A stretch of DNA of 64,000 bases from Linyphia triangularis. Its lineage: Eukaryota; Arthropoda; Arachnida; Araneae; Linyphiidae. The position numbers were made by a program, and so were the translations under genes. Location of the stretch: positions 6,755,501-6,819,500 of the forward strand of contig OZ021729.1 in NCBI GenBank assembly GCA_963978545.1, in the 5' to 3' direction. The stretch's first letter is position 1; the number at the start of each line of letters is the position of its first letter. Of this stretch, positions 11,132 to 22,844 are shown in pieces. Under the pieces are notes generated by a model. The model was not told where the DNA came from. It saw only the letters and a program-made list of their open reading frames with translations, and made no database searches.

Positions 11132-11560
11132 TGCTATACCGTGAAAACTGTGCCCTCATTGCCTCTGTAGAAAAATTCATAACAATACTAAAATTAATCA
11201 AGAAACTCATGTTAAATATGAGAATACAGTGCCAAGTAAACATTGATGACTGGGGAGATCACATCTCACACTAAAAGTCGACTCCACGAGTTGCGTGATT
11301 TTTATTGTAACTACTAATGATACTCCATTCTTCTGCATATGCCCCCCCTGTACACTTTGCATTTCAATTTGCGACTGAGTTGTTTTATTTACAGATATGT
11401 TACCTAAAGCTGTATCTTTGGTGTGTATTTCCTGTTTGTATCCACTGAGAAGTTATTAGGAAAAAACTGAAATATCCTTAATTTATGGACATGATTGTAC
11501 TTTTACGGGAAAATACTTTTGGTTTACTGAAGTGCATTAATTCCAAAGAAAATTAAAATG
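11132..11560. other. Intergenic, nothing recognised
   Basis: No gene or assignable repeat is seen. Confidence 0.5.
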
Positions 11561-11570
11561 GGTTTATTAT

Positions 11571-11750
11571 GGTTTGGTTTGTACGCTCAACGACCTATTT
11601 TTATGCACAGTGACGGCTATTCAGCCCGGCACCTACAGCTTAACGTGGATTCCGAACCACAACAAACATCCATGCCTAACCCGGGATTCGAACCAGGCAC
11701 CTTTAGCATGCGAGGCCAGAGCGCTAACCACACAGCCATCAGGTGGGCTA
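11571..11750 (-). mobile_element. tRNA-derived SINE-2, complete
   Basis: On the minus strand it begins 'gcccacctgatggctgtgtg', then an A box 'tggttagcgctctgg' and a B box 'ggttcgaatcccgg', then the body, ending in a 'caaacc' tail. The 10-bp TSD GGTTTATTAT lies at 11561-11570 and 11751-11760, which fixes the boundaries. Confidence 0.88.
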
Positions 11751-12211
11751 GGTTTATTATAATCTTTAAAACTCTTTACTGTGCGTAATAGTCTATCCAA
11801 GTAGATAGTTGAGATACCATGTTATTTTTAATAATATGATTTTTTTTAATCAAGTTGAATGCACATAACAGGAGTGTAGTTACTGGTACTGAGACCAGTT
11901 GTTTTTCGATTATAAATATTTTCTCAAAAGTTATTTAAATAAACGTGGTGAAATCACAAATTTCCATACTTCTGGAACTAAAGGTTTTTGGAAGCCGAGT
12001 TGAAATGTTAGGAACAACACTTCTGTTATTTTCAAACTGTTTAAATGCTTAAGTGACTAGTATATACGCTTTAATGTATAATTATTAACAAAAATTTTAC
12101 TTACTAAAAAAACCTGCCACAAGGATGAAAATCAAGAAAGAAGATACCAATTTCATATTTTCTGCAAAAGAAATCATTAGCAAAACTTGACTCCCTTATT
12201 ACTTAAATTGA

Positions 12212-13082
12212 CTAGATGAATACTCATGAATTTTACAATGTACATTTTAGCAGTTAAAAGACATTTATGCATTACACTTTTCGGACATTTGAACCCATTT
12301 TTTTTTATAATTCTTGAAAGGGTTCAGACTAAATTTATGCGTTATCTTTATTATAAGGGTAACCATTATAATTCTGATGATCTCTCCTCTTCTTTCCTCC
12401 GCAATTTCTTCAGCATCCCCAGTTTAAAATCTAGACGTGAGCTTTCTTGTGTTTCTTTCTTTTACAAAGTCCTTAATAATTTTATTGATTGCATTGAGAT
12501 ACATAATTCCATTAAATTTGCTGTACCGACCAATACTCGTAGCCAAAATTTATTTATTACTGTTTTTACCAAATATAACTACATAGACAACTTTTGTTTG
12601 TATAAATTTTATAGAATTTTTCATTTGATTTCTGATGATTTGGATATTTTTAATGTATCTTTTTCTATGGTCCAAGGCTAAATGTCTGCTGGTTTTAAAT
12701 GTGTAATCTTGTTTTGTTACTATTGTTTGCTTGTTTGTAATGTACTATTCCTTGTACACTTTAAATTGAATTTTTTTCTGTAGTGTGCTTTATAATAATA
12801 AATAAATTTCGACCCTCGAAAATTGGTTTATCAAAATCGGGACAGCTTATTTTATCTATGCTTGCATTTGCTGACATCTGAACCGAATTTCCAATTTGTG
12901 ACCACATCGGAAGTGTGACATCGGGACATTCCTCTTTTTGAACATTCTGATCTTTTTTTTTTTTTTTTTTGACCCCTTTAAAAGTTGGTTAATTGACAAC
13001 GGAATAGTTTCATTTATGCTTGCCCTTAGTACGAAATATCAGAATTGTGACATTTTGGAAGTGGGACAGTATTATTCCTAGT
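12212..13082 (-). mobile_element. Helitron relic, same family as 53747-56307, split by LINE sequence
   Basis: The segment starts with 'ctagatgaatactcatg', matching the CTAG end of the large Helitron at 53747. It continues with the same order ('cattttagc..tcaaaagacat', 'tcggacatttg'). After the LINE insert it resumes with 'aaaattggtttatcaaaat' and two diverged units of the 148-bp internal repeat. The TC end is missing. Confidence 0.65.
12299..12800 (+). pseudogene. C-terminal part of a LINE reverse transcriptase with 3' tail
   Basis: An open frame to 12681 includes 'ERVQTKFMRYLYYKG', 'SIPSLKSRRELSCVSFFYK' and 'VLNNFIDC', the hallmark order of the C-terminal region of arthropod jockey/CR1-like polymerases (ERVQ..F, L..L..RR..SD..F.YK). 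The catalytic core is absent, so the copy is 5'-truncated, as is usual for LINEs. The 3' UTR ends in 'aataataaataaatttcg'. It sits inside a Helitron relic: removing it rejoins 'cccatt' with 'tcga..aaattggtttatc', as in the sister copy. Confidence 0.75.
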
Positions 13083-13172
13083 TCAGTGGCGGTTCGTGCA
13101 CTACTGCCAATACAGTCGGACTGCTCTTAATTTATTGGTTCAAAACTAAAATGATATATTTTACAATTTTCT

Positions 13173-13541
13173 GCCGACCAAATGGTATAGTGGTTAGCGT
13201 GCTAGCTTCTATTTGGTTGTATTCAGATTATCTGGCGCCGTCAGCAACACGAGGGCTATAATGCGCCGAAACTTTCGTCATTAGACAAGCCAACATACAT
13301 TTACAAACACCCATGCCAACACGGGACTCGAACCCGCAACCTCTCGGTTTAGAAGCCAGCACGCTAACCACTATACCGTTCGGTCGGCTGCTAGCTTCTA
13401 GTCCGCGAGGTTGCGGGTTCGAGTCCCGTGTTGGCATGGGTGTTTGTAAATGTATGTTGGCTTGTCTAATGACGAAAGTTTCGGCGCATTATAGCCCTCG
13501 TGTTGCTGACGGCGCCAGATAATCTGAATACAACCAACCAA
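13173..13541 (+). mobile_element. SINE-1 (outer copy), interrupted
   Basis: The tRNA head starts at 13173 (A box 'tagtggttagcgtg') and is interrupted after 'gctagcttct'. It resumes at 13389 with B box 'gggttcgagtcccg' and body to 'caaccaacca'. Flanking TSD is 'ttacaattttct' (before 13173 and after 13541). Confidence 0.87.
13212..13388 (-). mobile_element. SINE-1 (inner copy), inserted head-on into SINE-1
   Basis: A complete SINE-1 on the minus strand, flanked by a 12-bp duplication TGCTAGCTTCTA (13200-13211 and 13389-13400) that belongs to the head of the outer SINE. The pair therefore forms a long hairpin in which the two bodies are complementary. Confidence 0.88.
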
Positions 13542-13544
13542 TTT

Positions 13545-14100
13545 ACAATTTTCTAAAACGAAGATCCAATTCCTGCTATAGGTGTAAAAAATCCAGCACA
13601 TAGAAAACTTGTTGCCTCATTACTCAATTCGCAAGAAGAAAAAAAAAACCTTTTCCAACCCAAACTGGTGATCTTTCTCCGAACAGCAGCCGAGTGTTTC
13701 TGAAACGCATTTCGGCTGCGACGTTGCCATGGTTATCGATGGAACACAAACAGAGCCCGAGTCAAAGCGGACCTACAAGGAGGCCAGTGGTACTAACTTT
13801 TTATCGCCAATCGCCAACTGTCAACTAAGTACCCATAATTGAAATACTGTTTCAAAACGATTTCACAGTACTCATTTTTCGCCAAAGCATCTAATAGTTA
13901 TTTATGCAACTAATTGGAAAGGTACTACTTTTTCAAACGATTCAAAATGCTTATTTGACGAGTTTAGAAAAAATGATTTTCCACATGTTGCATACGATAT
14001 TTTTTATAATCACGCTCGAAAATATTTTTAATACATATATATAAACTGAAGTTGGCAACTCCAGTCAAGGAATCTCTTAAAAATGTCATTTCTATACCAA
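13545..14100. other. Intergenic, nothing recognised
   Basis: No gene or multi-copy repeat recognised; a short GC-richer patch lies at 13690-13790. Confidence 0.5.
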
Positions 14101-14103
14101 AAC

Positions 14104-14348
14104 TATACTAAATTTCAACTTAACTAGACATCACTTAGACGGTAGATCGTCACAGTGCTCATAGGTATTTAATCCATTTTGGCGGAGTGAAGACATAATT
14201 CTCGCCAAACCTTAGAGCCTTTTGTTCTCTATAGGGTTGTGGTTTGGCGAACATTATGCTTTCACGCCGCCAAAATGGATTAAATACCTATGAGCACTGT
14301 CACGATCTACCGTCTAAGTGATGTCTAGTTAAGTTGAAGTTTAGTATA
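14104..14348. mobile_element. Palindromic MITE-P, copy 2
   Basis: The same foldback as 3202-3446, with ends TATACTAAATTTC... and ...GAAGTTTAGTATA, and both arms present. Confidence 0.85.
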
Positions 14349-14748
14349 GAAAATTTGAGAAGAAGGTGTACGGGAAAGTACTTTCTCACACAAGTGCGAG
14401 AAAGTTACTTTACCGCACTTCGTAGCTGTGCGTAGAAATCGTGGCGAAAGTGCAACTTTCGCCATAAATTCTGATGAAAAAAAAGTAGGGGGTTGGTTTG
14501 GCGAACATTATGCTTTCACGCCGCCAAAATGGATTAAATACCTATGAGCACTGTCACGATCTACCGTCTAAGTGATGTCTAGTTGAGTTGAAGTTTAGTA
14601 TAGAAAATTTGAGAAGAAGGTGTACGGGAAAGTACTTTCTCACACAAGTGCGAGAAAGTTACTTTACCGGAATTCGTAGCTGTGCGTAGAAATCGTGGCG
14701 AAAGTGCAACTTTCGCCATAAATTCTGATGAAAAAATAGTTTAATTTT
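14241..14748. repeat. 254-bp tandem duplication containing half of MITE-P
   Basis: The right half of the MITE plus about 140 bp of flank ('gaagaaggtgtacgggaaag' to 'gccataaattctgatgaaa') is repeated 254 bp downstream (14241 and 14495 are equivalent positions). The duplicated flank has an internal inverted pair, 'agtactttctcacac' / 'gcgagaaagttac'. Confidence 0.85.
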
Positions 14749-14964
14749 TTGCACTTTGTTATAAAAACATTTCTCACAAAGCACAAGATTTCACACAAGT
14801 GACCTGATGTACACACAACTAGGCGACAATTGTTTGTCTCTGGAATATATAATTCTCGAATAATCTCTGTTAAAAAATGCATTGATATGCGACTGAAAAT
14901 TTCTTACCTTCTGATGCAATTTTCTGTATGGAATAAAATATTGTCGATATGCTCAAGTGAACTC

Positions 14965-15210
14965 ACTCTTTGAAAGCCGATCACTTGAGATTTTTTCTAA
15001 TACTGACGCTTTTCTGTTAGTGGCTACATTGCAATAAGAAAACATCTGCCAATTGATAGAAGCTTCAAACGTCAGCATTGTGTTTTGTAAGGTAGTTATA
15101 ACTTTCATTGTGGTATGAAAAAATCTGTTATGAATGATTGATATATAATCTCGAGTATAGAATTTTATGCAGTTGCTGGCACAAATGATGGAATACCATG
15201 GAAATTTAAA
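14965..15210 (-). repeat. Repeat C, copy 1
   Basis: Similar to 61120-61370 (shared 'gatcacttgagat', 'aaacatctgcca', 'cttcaaacgtca', 'ctgttatgaatgattg', 'cagttgct'). No terminal repeats or coding function are identified. Confidence 0.6.
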
Positions 15211-15411
15211 AAAAAAAAATGACAGTACACAAATAAAACTACTAAGTAGAAAAAATGATAAAGCAATTGTCAATTCAAAAATGGAAAATATTCAATTATT
15301 TATGCATATTGTTACAAAAATCGTCTGCATAAAATTGTAAATAATAAGGAATTTATTTTAAAGATCTATTTTATCTCATTTTATTCTTATATCATTGTAA
15401 ATAGTGAGGTA

Positions 15412-16175
15412 TCTATATATTTAATAGGCAATACGTTTTTTGGGGTTAGTCCGTCCGCCTAAACTGCTCAACCAATTTCAATGATCAAGGTGTCATTTTA
15501 AAGGAAATAAGCTATAGATTTGCCAAAACGTGCCAAAATAATTTATTAACACTTTATTAATTAGTTAAATTTCAATATTTTTCATCATTAAGCTACTACA
15601 AAGCCTCAATGATTTTGAATATATGATTGGCAACATCCTTACGTATGTAAACAACAAACCGGCTGCTCGGGGGTTCAACCAACCGTTGCTAATTTTAAAG
15701 CTATCCTTACGTATGTAAACAACAAACCCGTTGCTAATTTTAAAGCTCTTTTTAAACTCTTCGTTTCAAAGTTGATTTTTTCTGTTTTTCTGAAGCATTT
15801 TTGTATTAGAGTAATTATTATTTTGAAGTATTTCTATCCAGAAAATGCTTCACGTTAGACGTCGTTCTCTAACGGGGCGACTTATCCGAATAAATAAAAA
15901 AATATTAGGACTTCAATGTAAGGGCATAGCTAATGAAGTTTTAAGTCAGAATGTCGGCGGATAGTATATTTAACTTTCTATCATGAAACTTACAATTTGG
16001 GTGTTTTCTTTATTAGGCCTTACATTAAATTTATAAAAATTTTATGAAATTTTTTATGGCTGGCAAACCTATCGAGCGCAGCAAGATGTTTTAACCACAA
16101 ATTCGAGCGGCACCGAGCGCAGCGAGGCGTTTGGGGGTTGGAGAGCGTTAGCGAGCAGGGGGCGAAGCCCCCTAG
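15412..16175 (+). mobile_element. Non-autonomous Helitron, complete
   Basis: The 5' end is TCTATATATTTAATAGGC, preceded by A. The 3' end is a GC-rich hairpin (GGGGGC-GAA-GCCCCC) followed by TAG and then T, so the element ends CTAG|T. The subterminal 'gagcgttagcgagcag' is shared with the Helitron ending at 46250. Insertion between A and T with no TSD, 5' TC, 3' hairpin and CTRR are the defining Helitron features. There is no Rep/helicase ORF in its 764 bp. Confidence 0.87.
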
Positions 16176-16210
16176 TTTCTTTTAACGTTCTAATTTATTT
16201 TACATGTTAA

Positions 16211-16703
16211 CCCTTTGCACTCGTAATTATGCTTTAGAAAGTTAGCAAATAACTCGGAATTTTTTTTCATGTTCAATCAAGATGAATTTTTTTTTTTTTT
16301 ATGGAAATGTGTTCCAATTTAACTAGAAGGTTTACCATCCTTAAATCAAAAATTTAAAATTATAGCCCCTGAATACACCCCTTGACCTAGGATGGGAATG
16401 TGGCTACATAATATTTTATTTTTCAACGTTTCAAAATAATTTATTGAAACTACTAAGAAAACTTAAGTATATTACACTACACCGCATTAATCCTTTGCAT
16501 TTCGCTGGACTCTCAGGGGAAATCGTAATCTAGCTTATCACGACTCTAGCATATAGAGACGGGCCGAGCACTTTTCTGCACCACTTGAAAGGAGCGATAA
16601 GGAGAGTTTGTCGATGGCTGGGTTTGCTGAAAGTTACTGGCGCAAGGGCAACACTAGGGCTGAGCTGCTGGTAGCCGTCCAGAATGGTTCGGAGTGCAAA
16701 AGG
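16211..16703. mobile_element. piggyBac-type MITE
   Basis: Terminal repeats CCCTTTGCACTC... and ...GAGTGCAAAAGG are directly flanked by TTAA (16207-16210 and 16704-16707), the piggyBac target site. The interior is non-coding and includes a second TTAATCCTTTGCATTTCG end at about 16486, so two elements may be fused or nested. Confidence 0.75.
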
Positions 16704-16855
16704 TTAAAAATCTAAGAAATGTAATAATATGAACAAACTATATAAACAATATTTAGGGGCGAAACGTAATGCCCGGCACCTCCACCAAAGCAAATGATCT
16801 TAGAATTACTTCGAACAGAAATGTTTTGGTTAAGTTGTCACAGTTTGCCCAAAAC

Positions 16856-16946
16856 AGATGCGATGTCCCCTGTACGGGGACATACGAGCGCGATGGTAAA
16901 ACGTGTGATGTCCCTCATATGGGGACATACGAGGAAAAGGGTTAAG
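16856..16946. repeat. Tandem pair of ATGTCCC/GGGACAT hairpins
   Basis: Two consecutive hairpins, 'gatgtcccctgtacggggac' and 'gatgtccctcatatggggac', each followed by 'atacgag', lie before an 'aaagggttaa' end that resembles a piggyBac-type terminus. Confidence 0.55.
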
Positions 16947-17290
16947 AGCTATAATACAGGTTAGAAAAAGGTGACAACACCTAAATCAATCTAGAAATGT
17001 CTAGTCATTTCGATCACGCGATTAGTTAACTGGATTTTGTTAGAAATTTCTGCCACTAGACTATAAAAAGAATCGAAAAAATAGAATCGGGGGCAGGCGA
17101 ATATTGAATGCTGTTCGGAAAGCATCGAAAATTTTGTTTACTTTCGTGGTGACTGAATTATCGTTGAGATCGGAGTTATATGTACCGTAGCTTGTAATGA
17201 AGCTTGATAACGATTGTTCTGTTATTCGAAAAAGTTTTACAGAAGAATAAATTACAGTTTTTATTTAGTAACAGCTGTGTTATCATTTCC
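16945..17290 (+). repeat. LTR-like repeat G, copy 2
   Basis: Diverged copy of 7865-8290, with a TATA box (TATAAAAA at about 17062) and AATAAA at about 17246. Boundaries are not resolved. Confidence 0.45.
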
Positions 17291-17469
17291 TTAGAAAAAA
17301 GTTCATAACATTATTATTTAGCTACTGCATTATATTAATACAGTACGAAACTTAAACAATGACTACTCAGGTAGTACAGCAATATTGGCCACTATCTGGA
17401 AAAGGGTGTCTGGAAGATTGGCTAAATCTGTCCGAAACTCTATTGTTATTCCAAATCACACGATTTTTG

Positions 17470-20191
17470 TTTTTACTTTCATTTACTATATTTTAACAAA
17501 GGGTAATAAAGTATTGTTTTAGGTCAAATTTTTTGTTTTTCTTCTTGCATTTCATCACGTTTTGTAACATCCCGACTCCAAAAAAAGGTCTAGAAAAATG
17601 CCTGCCTGTATGCACGTGGTCAGCATAACTCCCAGACGAACTGACCTACGATGTTCGAAATTGGTGTACGGTTTAGTGGTTATGGGACCTGTCATAAAGG
17701 TTTTAGTCCATCTTACGCATGCGCAAAACATGTGCAGGGCCCATGTCTTGTTCTTCAAACATGACGATCACAGGCATAGCACAAGAGGTCAACACATTAC
17801 TTTCATCCCCTGTACACGTGAATGTGATTTCAGTAACGCTAACCCTGCATACTACTTGTATAACAAATCAGACTGCGCCGCGCCTGATCACCAGAGAGAG
17901 TAGACGTCTATAACTTACCTTCCTTCTTAATTTCCCTTAATTGTAAATATTGTACAGTAACCAAAAAAAAATCAGAACGATGGCTATATCTTGTGCTCTG
18001 ATTGTTGAAATAACAAACAATAGGTACCGTTGTAAATCGGGGAAGGTTTTTAATAATTGCATGTAGTTTTTTTTGTCATGAGGGGTCATCTACATATTAA
18101 AACAGAACCAAACTTTAAAAAGTTCAATAGCAACCTCATAATATTATCCCATATTTGGATTCAGCATCCCAAAAAATGTCGAAATACAAAAATTCGTAAT
18201 TTTCTAATGAATGGTTTGTAATTTAAATGATAAAAAGAAAATGATAAATTAATGTTAATTAAAAAAGTTGGTTTTTTGGCCATAAATACTTAAATAATTA
18301 ATATATTTCAGTAATTTTTTTTTCAAAAGATAGTTTGTTTAAATGGCCAAACATAAATAGCAATCAACTTTTGTATCCATTTCTTTTTTAATAATTAATT
18401 ATTAATTAATAAAACAATATTAATTTTTTTTTTAATAGAAACATATATTTTTTTGCTTTCATTAAATTTACCATGGTCTAAAACCCCCCCACAATTTTTT
18501 TCTTTTCATTTTGACTTTTAGTTCTCGATTTTTTTAGCGAAAATGTAAAAAACGCTCACTTTAAGGGACCGTATAGTTGACGACTTTTGAAAACTACCAC
18601 AGATTAATTCAAGGTAAACTAGAGGTGAGCAAATTCGCACAACGTTCAATTATCGTAAAATGGGGCGAATAGGAACAGCGGGGTAAATCGGAACAGAATT
18701 TCTTGAAATTACAAAAAAAAATAAATATTTTTTTATACAAACAAAGCATTTTTATTTTGCATTTTTTTAATCTGTCTAACGTGTTTGGAATCGTGGAACA
18801 TGTTTTGTGGGGTTTTCAACAGTGCCCTTTTTTTAAAAAAAATTACTTTCTTAAATTACATTTATTTAAAACAACATTATTTAGGCAATTTCAATAGGTT
18901 ATCCTTTAAAAATTTTACTGAATCATGTAATTTTTTCATTTTATAAATAATTTCAAAGATCAAGTTACATTTGTGTTTACAGTGAAATGTTTCTGTAAAA
19001 TAATCACGCTTTGCTGAATACTGTTTACTAATGCCTACATTTTATATTTATTAATTTTCTAACTATCAGTAGTATACGTTATACTTTTGCAATTACAGTT
19101 TTCGATATTTTATTTATTTCGTGTGAAGAATGCACATCTTTAATGTTGTAAATAAATTATGTTACTTTTGCGTTTACTTGCTATTTTTGTATTAATCTTA
19201 AGCATGACACTATAAATTCAAGTAGTTTCTATGCAATTTTAGACTAATATTTGTATTTTTTTTAACGCCGTGAAACGCCACACTGACCGTTCGATTTCTT
19301 CCGCTGTGAAGTAGAACCTTAAAAATACCTTTCGTTTTATGGAAATTCTCCCTGAAGATCGGTCAAAAAATGGTCGAAAATTTTTCGCTCATAAGTGAGG
19401 TGTTTTTCAACATAATGCATTGAAATTTGGTATACTAGGTACATGATGTATTCTAAATCGAATGAAATGATAAAAAATAGGGTTCGTATTGAAATTTTCG
19501 AAGATAGCGTTACTTTTACTTAGTAAACGGTCCCTTAAGAAAAAAAATTGCATCAGATATAGAGAAAATCGTAAGCAAAACATTTTCGTGTAAACCGTAA
19601 GATTCTACGATAATTAAGAACCGAAGATATAGCCATCATTCTGATATTTTTTTTTGGTACTGTACCTAGTTTTATATTAAATATCGTAATCCAAATGGAG
19701 TCAGATCATCTATCACAAACACAACTTTCCTAACAAAGCTACTTTGCACATGAAAAAATCTTGTTTTTCAGCAATTGCTAAAAAAACGGCTCGAACGATT
19801 TGGTTCAAAATCGTTATGGTAATGCCTTTTAAGGTGTTCTAAACAACTCCACCTCCGAAATTCTCGTAAAATTGCAATAAAGGTGTAAAAAGTTTAAAAA
19901 ACGAAAGTCTATAACACAGAGTTCGTTTCCTTTGAGCATCTCTCATCAACAATCGTTTCTCCTTTGTTTCACTTACAAGAAAGGATAATGTAAGAATTAT
20001 CAAAAAGTACGTGGCCGAATTCGCCATTTTGGAGGAGGTTTTTTGCCCATGTTAGAATTATCACCAAAAATATCGCCGAAAGGGCCCCATTAAGATATCA
20101 AAATAGTCATAACACTATTCCACGTTAAATTTAAATGTAGTGACCTGAATTATAATGTAATTGAAAGTTGTGCGATGTTCCACACCCCTAG
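17470..20191 (+). repeat. Repeat B, copy 2, split by a Tc1/mariner-like element
   Basis: The 5' part (17470-17735, with 'ggtcagcataactccc' and 'cgcatgcgca') and the 3' part (about 19735-20191, from 'cttgtttttcagcaattgc' to 'cacacccctag') are in order and orientation. They are separated by about 2 kb that includes the element at 17955-19662. The extra sequence on either side of that element (17740-17950, 19665-19730) is unassigned. Confidence 0.65.
17955..19662. mobile_element. Tc1/mariner-like non-autonomous element, 1.7 kb
   Basis: The terminal inverted repeats are about 40 bp: left CAGTAACCAAAAAAAAAT..., right ends ...GGTACTG, both continuing into 'atgatggctatatctt'-type sequence. The element is bordered by TA on each side (17953-17954 and 19663-19664). 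Ends beginning CAGT with a TA duplication are typical of Tc1/mariner. No transposase frame survives. A shorter sister copy lies at 61457-63206. Confidence 0.75.
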
Positions 20192-20893
20192 CTTAAATAA
20201 GCATATTAAAGACATCACAAAATGTATTTTTACCCTCAGTTCTTTCTTATAAATGAAATATTTCAATTTTAAATTGTGCATCAACACTCATTTCAAAACC
20301 TTCGGGTTTGAGTGAGATTGGCCAATATAGGTATCCAACGGCCGATTAAATAACTTTCCACGTCGGAATTGACCAATGTCAATCGATATTGGCCAAAGTT
20401 GTTGTGTTACTAGGATATAAATACAACAAACGCATGCGATCAGTAAAATTAAGTAAATCTACAGAAATAATATAACCCATAAAAACAGTTTTTACTAAAA
20501 ATCTTTTATATGCAATTTCAACTTATTGATCTCAGATCAGGTTTTCGTAGTGTTTGACAACTAAAAACAAAAGATCTATTCCGAACTATTTTCTAATTTC
20601 CTTTTTGTCCCAAAAACTTGATTGAATACATTTTTCATTCACAATGAGTCTATTTGTCAAGATTCAGTACGATTGGACGACGGAGAGTGTTAATTAGCCT
20701 TCCAAAGATCTCGTCAACCTTATTAGGGGAGGTTTCAGCCATTAAATATCGCCAAATTGGTAAAAACGTTTGGCATCTGGATAATAGAACGTGAGTAAAA
20801 GCTGATACGCTTAACAAAACTAGAAACTTGTCTAACAAGCAAGGCGATAGAAAAGTGTGTGAAAGCGGCCTTTGCGTGATAATCCCCCAAACT
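20192..20893. other. Intergenic; TATA-like box, nothing else recognised
   Basis: A 'ggatataaatac' TATA-like motif is at about 20414. No adjacent gene is seen. The end (from about 20650) contains a diverged prelude to the 180-bp array ('acgattggacgacgg', 'gtgataatccccc'). Confidence 0.4.
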
Positions 20894-22500
20894 TGATAGA
20901 AAGCATTGTCATCTAGAATGAGTGTTCCAACCATAGACTTATTATTGTCAATAGACCGCGCGTTCCCACTTCAATTGTACAAGGAGAATGAAACCAAAAT
21001 GAATCACATGAGTAGGGACTTTTTGGCAGATTTGGCGGGTTTCTCCTCACTCAGGCGATAAAGGATAATAAGATGATAGAAAGCATTGTCATCTAGAATG
21101 AGTGTTCCAACCATAGACTTATTATTGTCAATAGACTGCGCGTTCCCACTTCAATTATACAACGAGAATGAAACCAAAATGAATCACATGAGTAGGAACT
21201 TTTTGGCAGATTTGGCGGGTTTCTCCGCACTCAGGCGATAAAGGATAATAAGATGATAGAAAGCATTGTCATCTAGAATGAGTGTTCCAACCATAGACTT
21301 ATTATTGTCAATAGACTGCGCGTTCCCACTTCAATTATACAACGAGAATGAAACCAAAATGAATCACATGAGTAGGGACTTTTTGGCAGATTTGGCGGGT
21401 TTCTCCTCACTCAGGCGATAAAGGATAATAAGATGATAGAAAGCATTGTCATCTAGAATGAGTGTTCCAACCATAGACTTATTATTGTCAATAGACTGCG
21501 CGTTCCCACTTCAATTATACAACGAGAATGAAACCAAAATGAATCACATGAGTAGGGACTTTTTGGCAGATTTGGCGGGTTTCTCCTCACTCAGGCGATA
21601 AAGGATAATAAGATGATAGAAAGCATTGTCATCTAGAATGAGTGTTCCAACCATAGACTTATTATTGTCAATAGACTGCGCGTTCCCACTTCAATTATAC
21701 AACGAGAATGAAACCAAAATGAATCACATGAGTAGGGACTTTTTGGCAGATTTGGCGTGTTTCTCCTCACTCAGGCGATAAAGGATAATAAGATGATAGA
21801 AAGCATTGTCATCTAGAATGAGTGTTCCAACCATAGACTTATTATTGTCAATAGACTGCGCGTTCCCACTTCAATTATACAACGAGAATGAAACCAAAAT
21901 GAATCACATGAGTAGGGACTTTTTGGCAGATTTGGCGGGTTTCTCCTCACTCAGGCGATAAAGGATAATAAGATGATAGAAAGCATTGTCATCTAGAATG
22001 AGTGTTCCAACCATAGACTTATTATTGTCAATAGACTGCGCGTTCCCACTTCAATTGTACAAGGAGAATGAAACCAAAATGAATCACATGAGTAGGGACT
22101 TTTTGGCAGATTTGGCGGGTTTCTCCTCACTCAGGCGATAAAGGATAATAAGATGATAGAAAGCATTGTCATCTAGAATGAGTGTTCCAACCATAGACTT
22201 ATTATTGTCAATAGACTGCGCGTTCCCACTTCAATTATACTACGAGAATGAAACCAAAATGAATCACATGAGTAGTTACTTTTTGGCAGATTTGGCGGGT
22301 TTCTCCTCACTCAGGCGATAAAGGATAATAAGATGATAGAAAGCATTGTCATCTAGAATGAGTGTTCCAACCATAGACTTATTATTGTCAATTGACTGCG
22401 CGTTCCCACTTCAATTATACAACGAGAATGAAACCAAAATGAATCACATGAGTAGGGACTTTTTGGCAGATTTGGCGAGTTTCTCCTCACTCAGGCGATA
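20894..22500. repeat. 180-bp tandem array, about nine units
   Basis: Unit landmarks 'gatagaaagcattgtcatc', 'gactgcgcgttcccac', 'ggcagatttggcgggt' and 'cactcaggcgataaagg' recur every 180 bp (units begin at about 20894, 21074, 21254 and so on to 22334). Units are nearly identical, with only scattered single-base differences, so the array is young or homogenised. There is no ORF through it. Confidence 0.95.
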
Positions 22501-22844
22501 AACAAAAACATATTTATGAGTGTACAGTAAAACCTTAACTAAATGGAAAATTTAAAAAATAGCACTTACTTGTGAAAGGTTATTGAGCCTCCTTTCTGGA
22601 ATTTTTTCTTTGCAACCAAATGCAGAACAATATTCCCCCATTTTTCTTGTATTCACGTACTTTCCGCCAGACGCATTTCGGCGTTTTCCATTGGAATGAG
22701 TGGGGTTTTTTCTTCGTTCTCCTTCGTCTATCAGTCACGTGGTTTTTAATTTGGTTACACGAGGTTACTCTAAAGATGCGGTCTTGCAACCAACAATTTA
22801 ACATACAAGACAACAACGTCGTAAAATTAATCCTTTATCTAATA
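22501..22844. other. Unique spacer between array and inverted unit
   Basis: A 344-bp segment with overlapping short open frames on both strands. No recognised function. Confidence 0.5.

Noticed and set aside
13084..13105. hAT end CAGTGGCGGTTCGTGC
   Set aside because: It looks like a hAT terminus, but no inverted partner or 8-bp duplication was found nearby.
20894..22500. CRISPR-like array
   Set aside because: Units are 180 bp and repeated in full with no variable spacers; the context is eukaryotic. The same holds for the 421-, 331- and 148-bp arrays.
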